A stretch of DNA of 64,000 nt from Oscillospiraceae bacterium (GTDB lineage: Bacteria; Bacillota; Clostridia; Oscillospirales; CAG-272). The position numbers were made by a program, and so were the translations under genes. Position 1 is the stretch's first letter. Every line of letters starts with the position of its first letter. Location: the NCBI GenBank assembly GCA_015064685.1, contig SVRT01000005.1:1-64000 (forward strand), written 5' to 3'. The notes under the pieces were generated by a model. It did not search any database. It was not told the origin of the DNA and saw only the letters and a list, made by a program, of their open reading frames with translations. Shown here one piece after another: positions 9,705 to 18,297 of this stretch.

Positions 9705-12700
9705 ATGAAATTATTTAAAAGAAGTACGTTTATAATAGCCGTGATAGCACTTGTTGCCCTCCTTGCGGTAACGGCAATAGCGGGTGCTGCTCTTCTCACC
9801 TCGGGTGGAGCAGTGGACCACGGCGAAAAATACGAATTTGCCCAGGCAAGTGTTTCAGGCAAGGTAAACCTTAAGTTTTATTACAGCACCCTCGGCAGTG
9901 CGGAATACGTAAAAGCCGAGGTTGTAGATCCCGTGACGAAAGAGATCGATAACAGCTACACAATTGAACTCAACGAGATCAAAAAGGTGACCGTTCCCGC
10001 GTCCGTAACGGGAAGTGAAGACAAGGAATGCTACTGTGTAACAGTACCCGTAGCACCCTCTCAGATGACTCATACCGTTCGCGTATACATGGGTAGCGAG
10101 GCAGGAGTTGGAGAGGCACTTGAGTATTCTGTGGCTGAATACTGTAACGATGTTCTCGCAGATGCAAGTCTTGCAAGCTATCACAACTCGATGCGTGCGC
10201 TCCTCAACTGGGGAGCTATGGCGCAGGGCGCGTTCTCTGATGCAAGCGATGTGCTTGCAAACGAGGGAATATATGCTCTTGATACGAACCCTATACACGG
10301 AGTTACCTCGATTGGCTTCACAGAGGGCTCGGTTACCGAGAGTGAGAGCATCAAGGGAGACATCCTCACACTTTCAATTGAGCCCAACGATATCGTTTTT
10401 CGTTTTTATGTAAACTACACAGGAGAGGGAACACTCTCTGCAACTGTATCCAAAAACGGCTCAGATGAAAAGAACGCAGGAATCGTCAATCTTGGAGAAG
10501 GAAGATACAGAGTTGACATTACAAACGTGGGTGTGGCAGTATTTGATGCCGCATATACCGTAAAGGTAACAGACGGAGCTGAGACCTTCTCGGCGACAAA
10601 GAGCGTTATGGAATATCTTTCCGCGCTCAAATCAAACGAGGAATACAGTGACGTTGCAAGATCTATGTACCAGCTTTACGTTCTTGCAATGGATAAAGCA
10701 AACGCAAGCTGCCAACACCAGTACGCGCACCGTCTCAGCGCGGATGCTGATAACTCCTATGCACAGTGCTCGATCTGCTTTGAGGTAATGGGCAATGCGG
10801 TCAGCAACAAGATCGATAAATATATGCCCGCAGAGCAACTCGTTGAAAGAAAGTCAATGAACGGTACGGTTACGCTCACTGAGGAAACGGATACCGACGG
10901 AACTAAGTTTGTCCGCATCAGTAATATGATCGTGAACAACAACGGATGGGCATCGTGGAACCCGATTGTGGAGGATGGTGTGAACACATACACCTCGGGT
11001 CGTTACCTCGTAATGAAGATCAGAGTTAATGATAACGGACTGGGCCAGACAACTCACAAGCTTTATGTGTCAACACAAAGAGCCAATCTTTTGAATGAAA
11101 CCCAAGGCGTTGCATTCAAGGCAACAGAGGACGCTCAGTGGCACGTTTCGGTTATTGACCTTGCGACTCGTGTTGGAAACTCGTCCGGCTCTGATTATAC
11201 AGACAACGGAGACGGCACCTATTCGATCAAGTATCTCCAGTTAAGACCCTTCCCGGCACATCAGTCGGCTGAAGGCGTTGAGAATGCAACTATGGATATA
11301 GCATATATCGCTCTTTGCGATAATCTCAGCGATGTCGGCAGTCTTGTTTCGGAGAGGAATTATGAGTGGTCAACGGGGAACGCGGCTTGCGTGCTTCGAA
11401 ACAGTAAGACGAATGTATGTGTAGCCCATCCCGAAATAAAGACAGAAGCTACCGCAACAAGCAACGCATATTCCTGCCCGCTTTGTTTGACAGACCTCGG
11501 AAGTGAGACTTTCCCGGAGAGCGCGAATAAGTACCTCGGCGCAGGCTATATAGGAACACGTCCGAGCGGAGGAACTTATAATATCACCGATAGCGGTCTT
11601 ATCAACGAAAATGGAACTCTTTACCACAGATTTGCCGGAATGAACCAGACAGGCCAGATATTCTGGACTCGAATTGGCGGAAATAGCTCGGGTTCATGGC
11701 CCGCAGCACAAATAAATCCCGTCGATGTCGGAAATGCAAAATACCTGGTTTTGAAGATGAGAGGCAACATTAACATATCATCTCTTGCGCTTACCGTCGG
11801 AACGATAAACGGTGAAGCGACCTACGAAAACAGAGCAAATATGAAGTCGGGAGATATAAAGCTTCCTCAGGCTAACCTCAAAACGGACAAATGGACGTAC
11901 TTTGTGCTTGATTTCGAAAAAACCTGGTCGGATAAATGGGTAGAAAATGAGGACGGAAACTATAACGTCGTATATCTCCAGTTTACCTTCTATTCAAGCG
12001 ATTCTGCGAAATTCTCCACCGATTCCTACGTTGATCTGTCCTATATGGCGTTTGCCGATAGCTGGGCAGAGATAGGCGCGATTACGGGACAGGAAACCGT
12101 TGATCTTGTCAATGCAACCAATAGCTCAATTAAGGTTGAAGCTGATACGGGCTCCTGCGTAACCCACGCTGTAGCAGAGACTGTCAGCGGACAGACTTAC
12201 ACCTACAAGTGTTCAGTTTGTGAAAATACACTTTACACCAAGACGATAAGTGCGGACGTTAACTGGTATGCTTCCTTCACAGGCATGAGCAACTGGAGCA
12301 CAAATTGCACAAAGACACTTAAATATGATCCCGTGGCAGATGTCGCATATGTATCCTATGCAGGATCCGGAGCAACTCACCTTAATCTTACAGGCGGAGG
12401 CGGAGCGGGAAGCGCGACGACCGGAAGCTATGATACGGGTAATTATCTCGTAATGATGTACCGCGGAAGCATGAGCGCGGGAACTGTGAATATGAAGGTA
12501 AGCTCTAACGGAGTAGTACACGGCGCTCTTACCGAAAATATCGGTGTTCGCGGAGGTACCGCTCTGCCGGCAAGCTGGACCGTAGCAGTCCTTGACCTGT
12601 CTGCTCAGGAAAACTACGTCTGCAACTCCACAGGACAGATCTACATGATGCTCAATCCCAGCGCGGCATACTCCTTCGATGTTGCTTATGTTGCGATAGT

Positions 12701-13403
12701 TGATGATCTTGGTGAGATACTCAGCGAGGGCGATGCATACGTTGATTATGGCACAAGCTTTGCAAATGCGGGAACCGCGAAAGAGTATGGAGTGTCGAAC
12801 AAAGCAAGCGATGATTTCCAGCTTTCCGCACAGGATATTGCAAATGCGGCAAACACAAACGGTTATGCACTCGGATCTGTTGAAGTTAAGAACGACGAGG
12901 GATTTGACTACGTCAGAATCTATAACAACACCACAGGCACAGCAAACGGCTATTGGGCACATTCCTATGCCGACGCGGAAGGCAAGAGCGGACAGTATCT
13001 TATCTTTAAGTACCGCACCAACGTAACATCGGGATGGATGCAGTTTGCGACAAGCTCAAGCGCACTTGCAGGAGACTATTTCTCGCAACCGTCGCAGAGA
13101 TCATGGTACGTCATGTCAAACGATACCCAGTGGCATACCGTTATCGTTGATATGGGTCAAAGCGTTGGAGATGACGGAGTGGCTCATTTCCTTGAAAACG
13201 GTGTTGAAGATCTTGCGGCACAGTTTGTAGGATTCAGACCCTTCTACAACAGCGCATCAAGAACCGATGCATATATGGACTTCGCTTACGTCAAGTGGGC
13301 TCTGACTCCCGAAGAAGCGGCAGAAGCGGTCAGCGGGGAGCCCAATGTTGATTTCGGTTACTATAGGGGCGGAAAATGGGTAAAACTCGAACTGCCTCAG
13401 TAA
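9705..13403 (+). CDS. Large surface protein with four beta-rich modules separated by zinc-ribbon-like motifs
   Basis: A 1,232-residue exported protein. The ATG at 9705 follows GGGGGAAAGAGAA; the alternative at 9690 overlaps the previous stop and lacks a spaced Shine-Dalgarno. Residues about 7-32 are a signal or anchor helix. Residues about 35-330 form the two-part N-terminal beta domain seen in many clostridial surface proteins (RVYMGSE then LNWGAMAQ; FRFYVNYTG then MYQLYVLAMDKA). Four related modules follow at about 365-560, 609-800, 851-1010 and 1038-1232, each with a YLVxKxR strand, a W-x-V-x-V-(I/L)-D-(L/M) strand and a D(I/F)AY(I/V)A strand. Cys-x2-His and CxxC pairs occur near 335, 571 and 816. 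No catalytic domain or LPXTG anchor is seen, so a binding or scaffold role is likely (inference). Confidence 0.82.
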   Translation: MKLFKRSTFIIAVIALVALLAVTAIAGAALLTSGGAVDHGEKYEFAQASVSGKVNLKFYYSTLGSAEYVKAEVVDPVTKEIDNSYTIELNEIKKVTVPASVTGSEDKECYCVTVPVAPSQMTHTVRVYMGSEAGVGEALEYSVAEYCNDVLADASLASYHNSMRALLNWGAMAQGAFSDASDVLANEGIYALDTNPIHGVTSIGFTEGSVTESESIKGDILTLSIEPNDIVFRFYVNYTGEGTLSATVSKNGSDEKNAGIVNLGEGRYRVDITNVGVAVFDAAYTVKVTDGAETFSATKSVMEYLSALKSNEEYSDVARSMYQLYVLAMDKANASCQHQYAHRLSADADNSYAQCSICFEVMGNAVSNKIDKYMPAEQLVERKSMNGTVTLTEETDTDGTKFVRISNMIVNNNGWASWNPIVEDGVNTYTSGRYLVMKIRVNDNGLGQTTHKLYVSTQRANLLNETQGVAFKATEDAQWHVSVIDLATRVGNSSGSDYTDNGDGTYSIKYLQLRPFPAHQSAEGVENATMDIAYIALCDNLSDVGSLVSERNYEWSTGNAACVLRNSKTNVCVAHPEIKTEATATSNAYSCPLCLTDLGSETFPESANKYLGAGYIGTRPSGGTYNITDSGLINENGTLYHRFAGMNQTGQIFWTRIGGNSSGSWPAAQINPVDVGNAKYLVLKMRGNINISSLALTVGTINGEATYENRANMKSGDIKLPQANLKTDKWTYFVLDFEKTWSDKWVENEDGNYNVVYLQFTFYSSDSAKFSTDSYVDLSYMAFADSWAEIGAITGQETVDLVNATNSSIKVEADTGSCVTHAVAETVSGQTYTYKCSVCENTLYTKTISADVNWYASFTGMSNWSTNCTKTLKYDPVADVAYVSYAGSGATHLNLTGGGGAGSATTGSYDTGNYLVMMYRGSMSAGTVNMKVSSNGVVHGALTENIGVRGGTALPASWTVAVLDLSAQENYVCNSTGQIYMMLNPSAAYSFDVAYVAIVDDLGEILSEGDAYVDYGTSFANAGTAKEYGVSNKASDDFQLSAQDIANAANTNGYALGSVEVKNDEGFDYVRIYNNTTGTANGYWAHSYADAEGKSGQYLIFKYRTNVTSGWMQFATSSSALAGDYFSQPSQRSWYVMSNDTQWHTVIVDMGQSVGDDGVAHFLENGVEDLAAQFVGFRPFYNSASRTDAYMDFAYVKWALTPEEAAEAVSGEPNVDFGYYRGGKWVKLELPQ

Positions 13404-13426
13404 TCAAAGGTAAATAACAAACAACA

Positions 13427-13453
13427 AAAGCCTCGGGCATCGCCCGAGGCTTT
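13427..13453. terminator. Bidirectional terminator between convergent operons
   Basis: A 12-bp stem AAAGCCTCGGGC / GCCCGAGGCTTT with a 3-nt loop sits between the end of the surface-protein gene (+) and the end of the aldolase gene (-). Confidence 0.85.
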
Positions 13454-13471
13454 CTGTATAGTTAAAAGGTA

Positions 13472-14308
13472 TTACTTGTTAGCAAAAACCTTCATAGCGG
13501 ACATAACGTCAGCCTTCATACCGTTGATAGCGGCAACCTCTATGTCGTGATAGAAGGTCTTGTCGGAGAGAGCTGCAACCGCTGCTGCGCCCGCCTTAGC
13601 CATATAGGTGTAGTAGTTGATCTTGCGGATACCGAGGTCGATAACCTTCTTGTAGTCCTCAACGCTTACACCGCTTCCGCCGTGCATAACGAGCGGAACG
13701 TCAACGAGGGACTTGATCTTCTCAAGTCTGGGGAAGTCGAGCTTGGGAGCCTTGAGGTAAACGCCGTGAGCGGTACCGAACGCGCAAGCGAGCGCGTCAA
13801 CGCCTGTCTCTTCAACGAACTTCTTAGCCTGGGCGGGATCGGTGTAGATGCTCTCGTCGGTGTCACCGGTAGCAGAGCCCTCGCGAGCGCCCATAGAGCC
13901 TATCTCAGCCTCAAGGGATGCGCCGTAAGCAAGAGAAAGCTCACGCGCGATGCAGGTGTTTGCGTAGTTGAGCTCCTCGTCGTATGCGCTTCCGTCGTAC
14001 ATAACGGAGGTGAATCCGAGGTCAAGACCTCTCTTTACGTAGTCGAGGTCGGTACCGTGGTCGAGGTGAACGCAGACCGGAACCTTAGCCTTGTCTGCGA
14101 ACATAAGCATCATGGGAGCGACCTCGTCCATCTTGCAAAGTCCCATTTCTTCGTGAACCTGAGCATGCATGATGATAACGGGCTCGTTAAGCTCCTCAGC
14201 AGCCGCGATGATAGCGCGTGCGCTGGTCATGTTAGGTGTGTTGAAGGATCCGATAGCGCACTTGCGCGCCTCTGCGATCTTGAGTATTTCTTTAAGTGAT
14301 ACAAGCAT
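13472..14308 (-). CDS. Class II ketose-bisphosphate aldolase
   Basis: A 278-residue zinc aldolase of the FbaA/GatY/KbaY family. The HLDHG motif supplies the catalytic Asp83 and zinc ligand His84; Glu135, His181 and His209 complete the usual metal site, and the C-terminal GIRKINYYT segment fits the phosphate-binding end. It lacks the insertions of the glycolytic enzyme encoded at 23651-24610. It is the last gene of a leftward operon (isomerase, kinase, epimerase, aldolase) with 3 nt between it and the previous stop, so it should cleave the phosphorylated ketose made by the upstream kinase into DHAP and an aldehyde. Which ketose is not readable from sequence. GGAGG precedes the ATG. Confidence 0.9.
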   Translation of the reverse strand: MLVSLKEILKIAEARKCAIGSFNTPNMTSARAIIAAAEELNEPVIIMHAQVHEEMGLCKMDEVAPMMLMFADKAKVPVCVHLDHGTDLDYVKRGLDLGFTSVMYDGSAYDEELNYANTCIARELSLAYGASLEAEIGSMGAREGSATGDTDESIYTDPAQAKKFVEETGVDALACAFGTAHGVYLKAPKLDFPRLEKIKSLVDVPLVMHGGSGVSVEDYKKVIDLGIRKINYYTYMAKAGAAAVAALSDKTFYHDIEVAAINGMKADVMSAMKVFANK

Positions 14309-14311
14309 TTT

Positions 14312-15277
14312 TTATTCCTCCGTGAATTTAAATGTTACGCTGTGAGTTTTCTTTGCGCCCGCGCCGAGAGTTTCAAGAAGTCCCTTCGCCCTCATAACGT
14401 CACGGCCGTCGGGAAGAGTGTTACCGGGCTCAACGCCTAGAACGTAGTCGTGAACACCCATCATCTTCCATTCGGTGAAGTATTTGAGAACGTCCGCGTC
14501 GTAGCACATAACGAGACCTTTCTTGAGATTGGGGTTGTAGACCTTGACCTCAGTGTTGCCCTGCATCTTATGGAAGTAGCAGCGCTCCTCATAGTCTGCC
14601 TGGGGCTTCTCCATATTCATCCAGTTAGCGATATCCTCGGCCGCGTGATCGTTTCTCGGTGTTACCTCTGTCGAGGGAATGGTAAGAACAGTGTTCTCGT
14701 CAAGAAGGGGATAGCCCACGTTAAAGTGATAGAGCATCTGAAGCGGAACCTCAGAAGCGCCGATGTTGGTTACGGTATCGGTGATCGTAAGCTCGTTTCT
14801 GTCGAGCGGAATGTAGAATTCGCGGTCGAGCAGGAGCTGACGGCCGAATATCTGAGCGTCGCGGATGCGAGCAATGATGTGGATAGCCTTGTCATCTGTC
14901 CAATAATTCACAAGCTCTGCGGGAGTGTTGCCGATAGTGCCGTGAAGGGGAGTTTCCTCGCCTGCATCGGTGCAGGGGGAGCCGACTGCGGTAAGGCCGC
15001 AGGTGGTAAGGAATCCGGCGGTGAATGACTTGAGAAATCCTGCGCCGACGGAGTCGTAGTATGCGGGAGCAACGTAACCGCAGGGTGAGAAGTAGCCGAA
15101 ATTCACGCTCTTGAAGGAGAGACGGGAGATGTCGGCGCAACGGTCTGCCGAAACGGTAAATTCGAGACCGAGACCATTTTTAACGTTGAGAAGGCGCATT
15201 CCGTCGCCCTTGCCGCCAACGAGGCGGACCTCTTCAACGCCGTAAAGCTGACTTTCGTGTCCGATGTACTGATTCAT
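14312..15277 (-). CDS. DUF4432 aldose 1-epimerase-like protein
   Basis: A 321-residue galactose-mutarotase-fold protein of the DUF4432 type: DRCADIS near residue 46, PLHGTIGN, a YHFNVGYPLL strand and a late EPGNTLPDGRD motif. Such proteins are found beside sugar isomerases and kinases and are thought to interconvert anomers or epimers of the substrate. The ATG at 15277 overlaps the TGA of the upstream kinase gene and lies 7-8 nt after AGGAGGT, so translation is coupled; a GTG at 15280 is a less likely start. No signal peptide. Confidence 0.82.
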   Translation of the reverse strand: MNQYIGHESQLYGVEEVRLVGGKGDGMRLLNVKNGLGLEFTVSADRCADISRLSFKSVNFGYFSPCGYVAPAYYDSVGAGFLKSFTAGFLTTCGLTAVGSPCTDAGEETPLHGTIGNTPAELVNYWTDDKAIHIIARIRDAQIFGRQLLLDREFYIPLDRNELTITDTVTNIGASEVPLQMLYHFNVGYPLLDENTVLTIPSTEVTPRNDHAAEDIANWMNMEKPQADYEERCYFHKMQGNTEVKVYNPNLKKGLVMCYDADVLKYFTEWKMMGVHDYVLGVEPGNTLPDGRDVMRAKGLLETLGAGAKKTHSVTFKFTEE

Positions 15278-16758
15278 CACTTTACCTCCTCAATTATGGG
15301 TCTTACCGCGCTGTAAATATTGCGGTAAGCATTGTAATATTTAGCATAAACAGCCATATTGTCCTCGTTAGGTAAGCAGGTCTGCTTTTCCTTTACGAAG
15401 ACTGACTTGGCCTCATCAAGATCCTTATAAAGACCTATTCCGACACCGACTAGCATGCAGGTACCGCACGCGCCGACCTCCTTCGCGCAGAGCGAGGAGA
15501 TAGGTCTGCCGAGAATATCAGCCTTGATCTGCATCCAGACCTTGCTGGTTGCGCCTCCGCCCGTGGCGTAGATCTTTTCGGGATGAATACCAAAAGCCTC
15601 GAGATGCTCAAGGTTAGTCTTCATCTCGTATGTAACGCCCTCCATAAGAGCCTTGTAAAGGTCTGATGCGGTATGCTCAAGAGTAAGACCGACAAACGCT
15701 GCCTTTGAGCCGTTGTCCATGTAGGGGTTAGCCGCGCCTGCAAAGTGAGGAAGAACAAGGATTCCCGTAGGCTTGTCACAAACGCTTCCGTCAAGCTCGG
15801 CGTAGATATTGCCCTTGCCCTCAAAGTTGCCCGCAAAGTTATCTCTGAACCACTTGAGCACCGCGCCGCCGGTGAAGGAGAGCGCGTAGCAAACGTAAGT
15901 ACCCTCGTGAATGAATGGAACTACCGAATAGCCCTCATCGAAGAGTATCTCATTATCGGGAATAGAATCAAAAACGGGAACGATGCACTCAACGGTACCC
16001 GTGCCGTCCATGGCTTCGCCCGGCTTGAAGATTCCGCAACCAACCGTTGCGGCGACCTGGTCGTGCGAGCCGTTAACGATCTTCATGGAGTGATTGATGC
16101 CGAGAGCGGCCTTGAGCTCATCCTTAAGCTCACCCGCAACGTTACCTGCCGCAACAGGAGTAGAGAAGAGGGAGGAGTCAACTCCTGCCGCATTGAATAT
16201 CTCCTCGCTCCACGTGCGTGTGCGGATATCAAGAGCCATAGTGCGCGCCGCGAGAGAATAGTCGATAGCGGCAACGCCCGAAAGCTTGTATACGATGTAG
16301 TCCTCCATAAGAAGAACGCGCTTGACGAGAGCGTACTTCTCGGGATAGTTTGCCTTGAGCCACATAAGCTTGGGCAAGCTATACATCTGGTTGGGCTTAA
16401 CGCCCGAAATATCGATGAGCTTCTTCTCACCGAGAGCCGCGGTCAGAGCGGCACATTCAACCTCACCGCGAGGGTCGGTATAGAGCATGGACGGGAAGAG
16501 AGCGCGATCGCACTCGTCAAGTGCAACGAAGCTCTCTCCAAAGGAGGTCACGCCAACGGCGCTGATCTCGCACTGCTTTGATGCCTCGCCGATGACCTCA
16601 AGAACCGCGTCATAGATCATCTCCGCGTCAAACTCGTGCTCTCCGTCCTTGCGGCTTACCTTGTATTCGCGATAGGAGTTGCAAACAAAATTACCCTTAT
16701 CGTCATAGACCGAAACCTTACAGCCGGTCGTACCGATATCAAGTCCGCCTATATACAT
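15277..16758 (-). CDS. FGGY-family carbohydrate kinase
   Basis: A 493-residue sugar kinase. The N-terminal DIGTTGCK phosphate-binding loop, catalytic Asp233 in GSHDQVAA, DGTGTVE and the C-terminal GGGATSK adenosine motif are intact. Family members phosphorylate xylulose, fuculose, rhamnulose, glycerol and similar substrates; the neighbours point to a ketose made by the FucI-like isomerase. The ATG at 16758 is preferred over the longer frame because AAGAGGTC precedes it and the family consensus begins there. It starts 13 nt after the isomerase stop and overlaps the DUF4432 start. Confidence 0.9.
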   Translation of the reverse strand: MYIGGLDIGTTGCKVSVYDDKGNFVCNSYREYKVSRKDGEHEFDAEMIYDAVLEVIGEASKQCEISAVGVTSFGESFVALDECDRALFPSMLYTDPRGEVECAALTAALGEKKLIDISGVKPNQMYSLPKLMWLKANYPEKYALVKRVLLMEDYIVYKLSGVAAIDYSLAARTMALDIRTRTWSEEIFNAAGVDSSLFSTPVAAGNVAGELKDELKAALGINHSMKIVNGSHDQVAATVGCGIFKPGEAMDGTGTVECIVPVFDSIPDNEILFDEGYSVVPFIHEGTYVCYALSFTGGAVLKWFRDNFAGNFEGKGNIYAELDGSVCDKPTGILVLPHFAGAANPYMDNGSKAAFVGLTLEHTASDLYKALMEGVTYEMKTNLEHLEAFGIHPEKIYATGGGATSKVWMQIKADILGRPISSLCAKEVGACGTCMLVGVGIGLYKDLDEAKSVFVKEKQTCLPNEDNMAVYAKYYNAYRNIYSAVRPIIEEVK

Positions 16759-16771
16759 GTTAGACCTCTTA

Positions 16772-18175
16772 TCAGTTGTCGATGTCGATAAGCTCGTAGC
16801 CGAGGTATGTTGTGAACGCCTCGTCAAGAATAGCCTTCATGTGACCCATACCAACGGTGGTGTGGTGCTTGAAGCCGCCCTTTGCAAGTCTGATGAGCTT
16901 ATCCTGGAGGTTCGGGATCTCTGCAACGCCGCCGCATCCGAAGAATTCCTTCTCGATGGGGTCTGAAGTGAACTTAGCCTCAGAGGTGTATACCTTGAGC
17001 TTGCCGTCCTCGGTGAAGCCGTTGGACATAGTCATATCGAACGCCGCAATGCGACCCTCGTTTGTACCCCAGCCGCTTCCGGGATCGCCCTTAGCGAACA
17101 TCTTGTGCTCTGTAACTGTGCCCTTGCCTGCCATAAGAGTCTGTGCAACGGGTCCGCAGTGGAAGAGGATGACCTTGTTCTCGTCGTCGCCGTAGTTGTT
17201 GTTCCAGTCAAGGCAAGCGGTGGGCTTACCCGAAGCGAGAGCCATAGCGCGCATGGTGATAGCACTTGTAAGGTCGATCTCGCAGGAGCAAACTATGCCG
17301 CGGTCGTTGAGGTAGGAAATAAGAACGCAGGGGCAAACGCGGAGGATGGTCTCCATCTCGTTCCAGCAACGGAGAGTTACTGCGTCGAGGTGGTACTCGT
17401 CTATGTACTCGTCGATAACTACGGAGATCTTCGCGAGTGTGAGCATATTCTTCTCGGGAACAAGAGTAAAGTCTGTGTAAGCCTTGAGATCCTCAATACG
17501 AGCGAGGACCTTAGCGTCGTCGTCAGCCTTCTGACCTACCTTGAATACGAGCTCGGAGAGGTCGAAGGACTCAACGTTGATACCGTATCTCTGGAGAGTA
17601 ACCTCGTCGAAGCGAACGGTCTTGAACGCGGTGGTTCTTGCACCGATGCAACCGAGGTTGAATCTCTTCATACCCTTAACAACGCGGCAGATAGCTGCGA
17701 AGTCGTCGAGGTTCTCACGGAACTTGGGGGTAAGGGGATCAACGACGTGGGGCTTCATAACTGTGAAGGGGATCTGATACTGATAGAAAACGTCGGTTAC
17801 GGAGAACTTACCGCAGTAAGCGTCGCGGCGGTGCTTGAAGTCCATCTTGCCGATGGTATCGGGATAAGCCTGCATAAGGATCGGAACGCCCGCATCCTGA
17901 AGAGCGGCAACCGCACCGTTCTCGTCAATAAAGATAGGCATGCAGAGGATAACTCCGTCATACTCGCCCTCGTGGGACTTGAGCCAATCGTGGTAGAGTC
18001 TACCCTCGTCGCGAGTCTCAACTGCGCCGTAACGGGTAGCGTCCTTGTCCATAATAAGATAGTCGTAGCCTGCATCGGTAACGGCCTTTACCATATCCTC
18101 GCGAGCGCCCTCAATGAGCTCTGCGGGCATAAAGCCGCGGTTTCCGAAGTAGAGTGCGAATGTCTGCTTTTTCAT
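16772..18175 (-). CDS. L-fucose/arabinose isomerase-like protein
   Basis: A 467-residue member of the FucI/AraA-like isomerase group, which converts an aldose to its ketose at a divalent metal. Likely metal or proton-transfer residues lie in CWNEMET, CEIDLTS, LDWNNN and the His-rich HHTTVGMGH near the C-terminus. It is shorter than E. coli FucI (about 590 residues), so the true substrate may differ. The ATG at 18175 follows AAAGGAG with 8-nt spacing; the extra N-terminal residues of the longer frame are low-complexity K/Y/N. First gene of the four-gene catabolic operon. Confidence 0.82.
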   Translation of the reverse strand: MKKQTFALYFGNRGFMPAELIEGAREDMVKAVTDAGYDYLIMDKDATRYGAVETRDEGRLYHDWLKSHEGEYDGVILCMPIFIDENGAVAALQDAGVPILMQAYPDTIGKMDFKHRRDAYCGKFSVTDVFYQYQIPFTVMKPHVVDPLTPKFRENLDDFAAICRVVKGMKRFNLGCIGARTTAFKTVRFDEVTLQRYGINVESFDLSELVFKVGQKADDDAKVLARIEDLKAYTDFTLVPEKNMLTLAKISVVIDEYIDEYHLDAVTLRCWNEMETILRVCPCVLISYLNDRGIVCSCEIDLTSAITMRAMALASGKPTACLDWNNNYGDDENKVILFHCGPVAQTLMAGKGTVTEHKMFAKGDPGSGWGTNEGRIAAFDMTMSNGFTEDGKLKVYTSEAKFTSDPIEKEFFGCGGVAEIPNLQDKLIRLAKGGFKHHTTVGMGHMKAILDEAFTTYLGYELIDIDN

Positions 18176-18215
18176 AACAAAAATCTCCTTTGTGTTATAA
18201 TTTTTATATTTATAC

Positions 18216-18244
18216 TTGTATTTTACTATATCCTGTGTTATAAT
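18216..18244 (+). promoter_or_regulatory. Promoter of the PocR/AraC regulator gene
   Basis: TTGTAT (18216-18221) and extended -10 TGTTATAAT (-10 at 18239-18244) are spaced 17 bp. It overlaps the oppositely directed operon promoter, so the two compete for RNA polymerase. Confidence 0.6.
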
Positions 18245-18253
18245 TATAGTCAA
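18225..18253 (-). promoter_or_regulatory. Promoter of the isomerase-kinase-epimerase-aldolase operon
   Basis: Minus-strand TTGACT (18248-18253) and TATAGT (18225-18230) with a 17-bp spacer; leader about 50 nt to the ATG at 18175. Confidence 0.75.
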
Positions 18254-18297
18254 CAATGTACGAAAAACTGTAAATTTGTACGGGGTGGTGGATTTTT

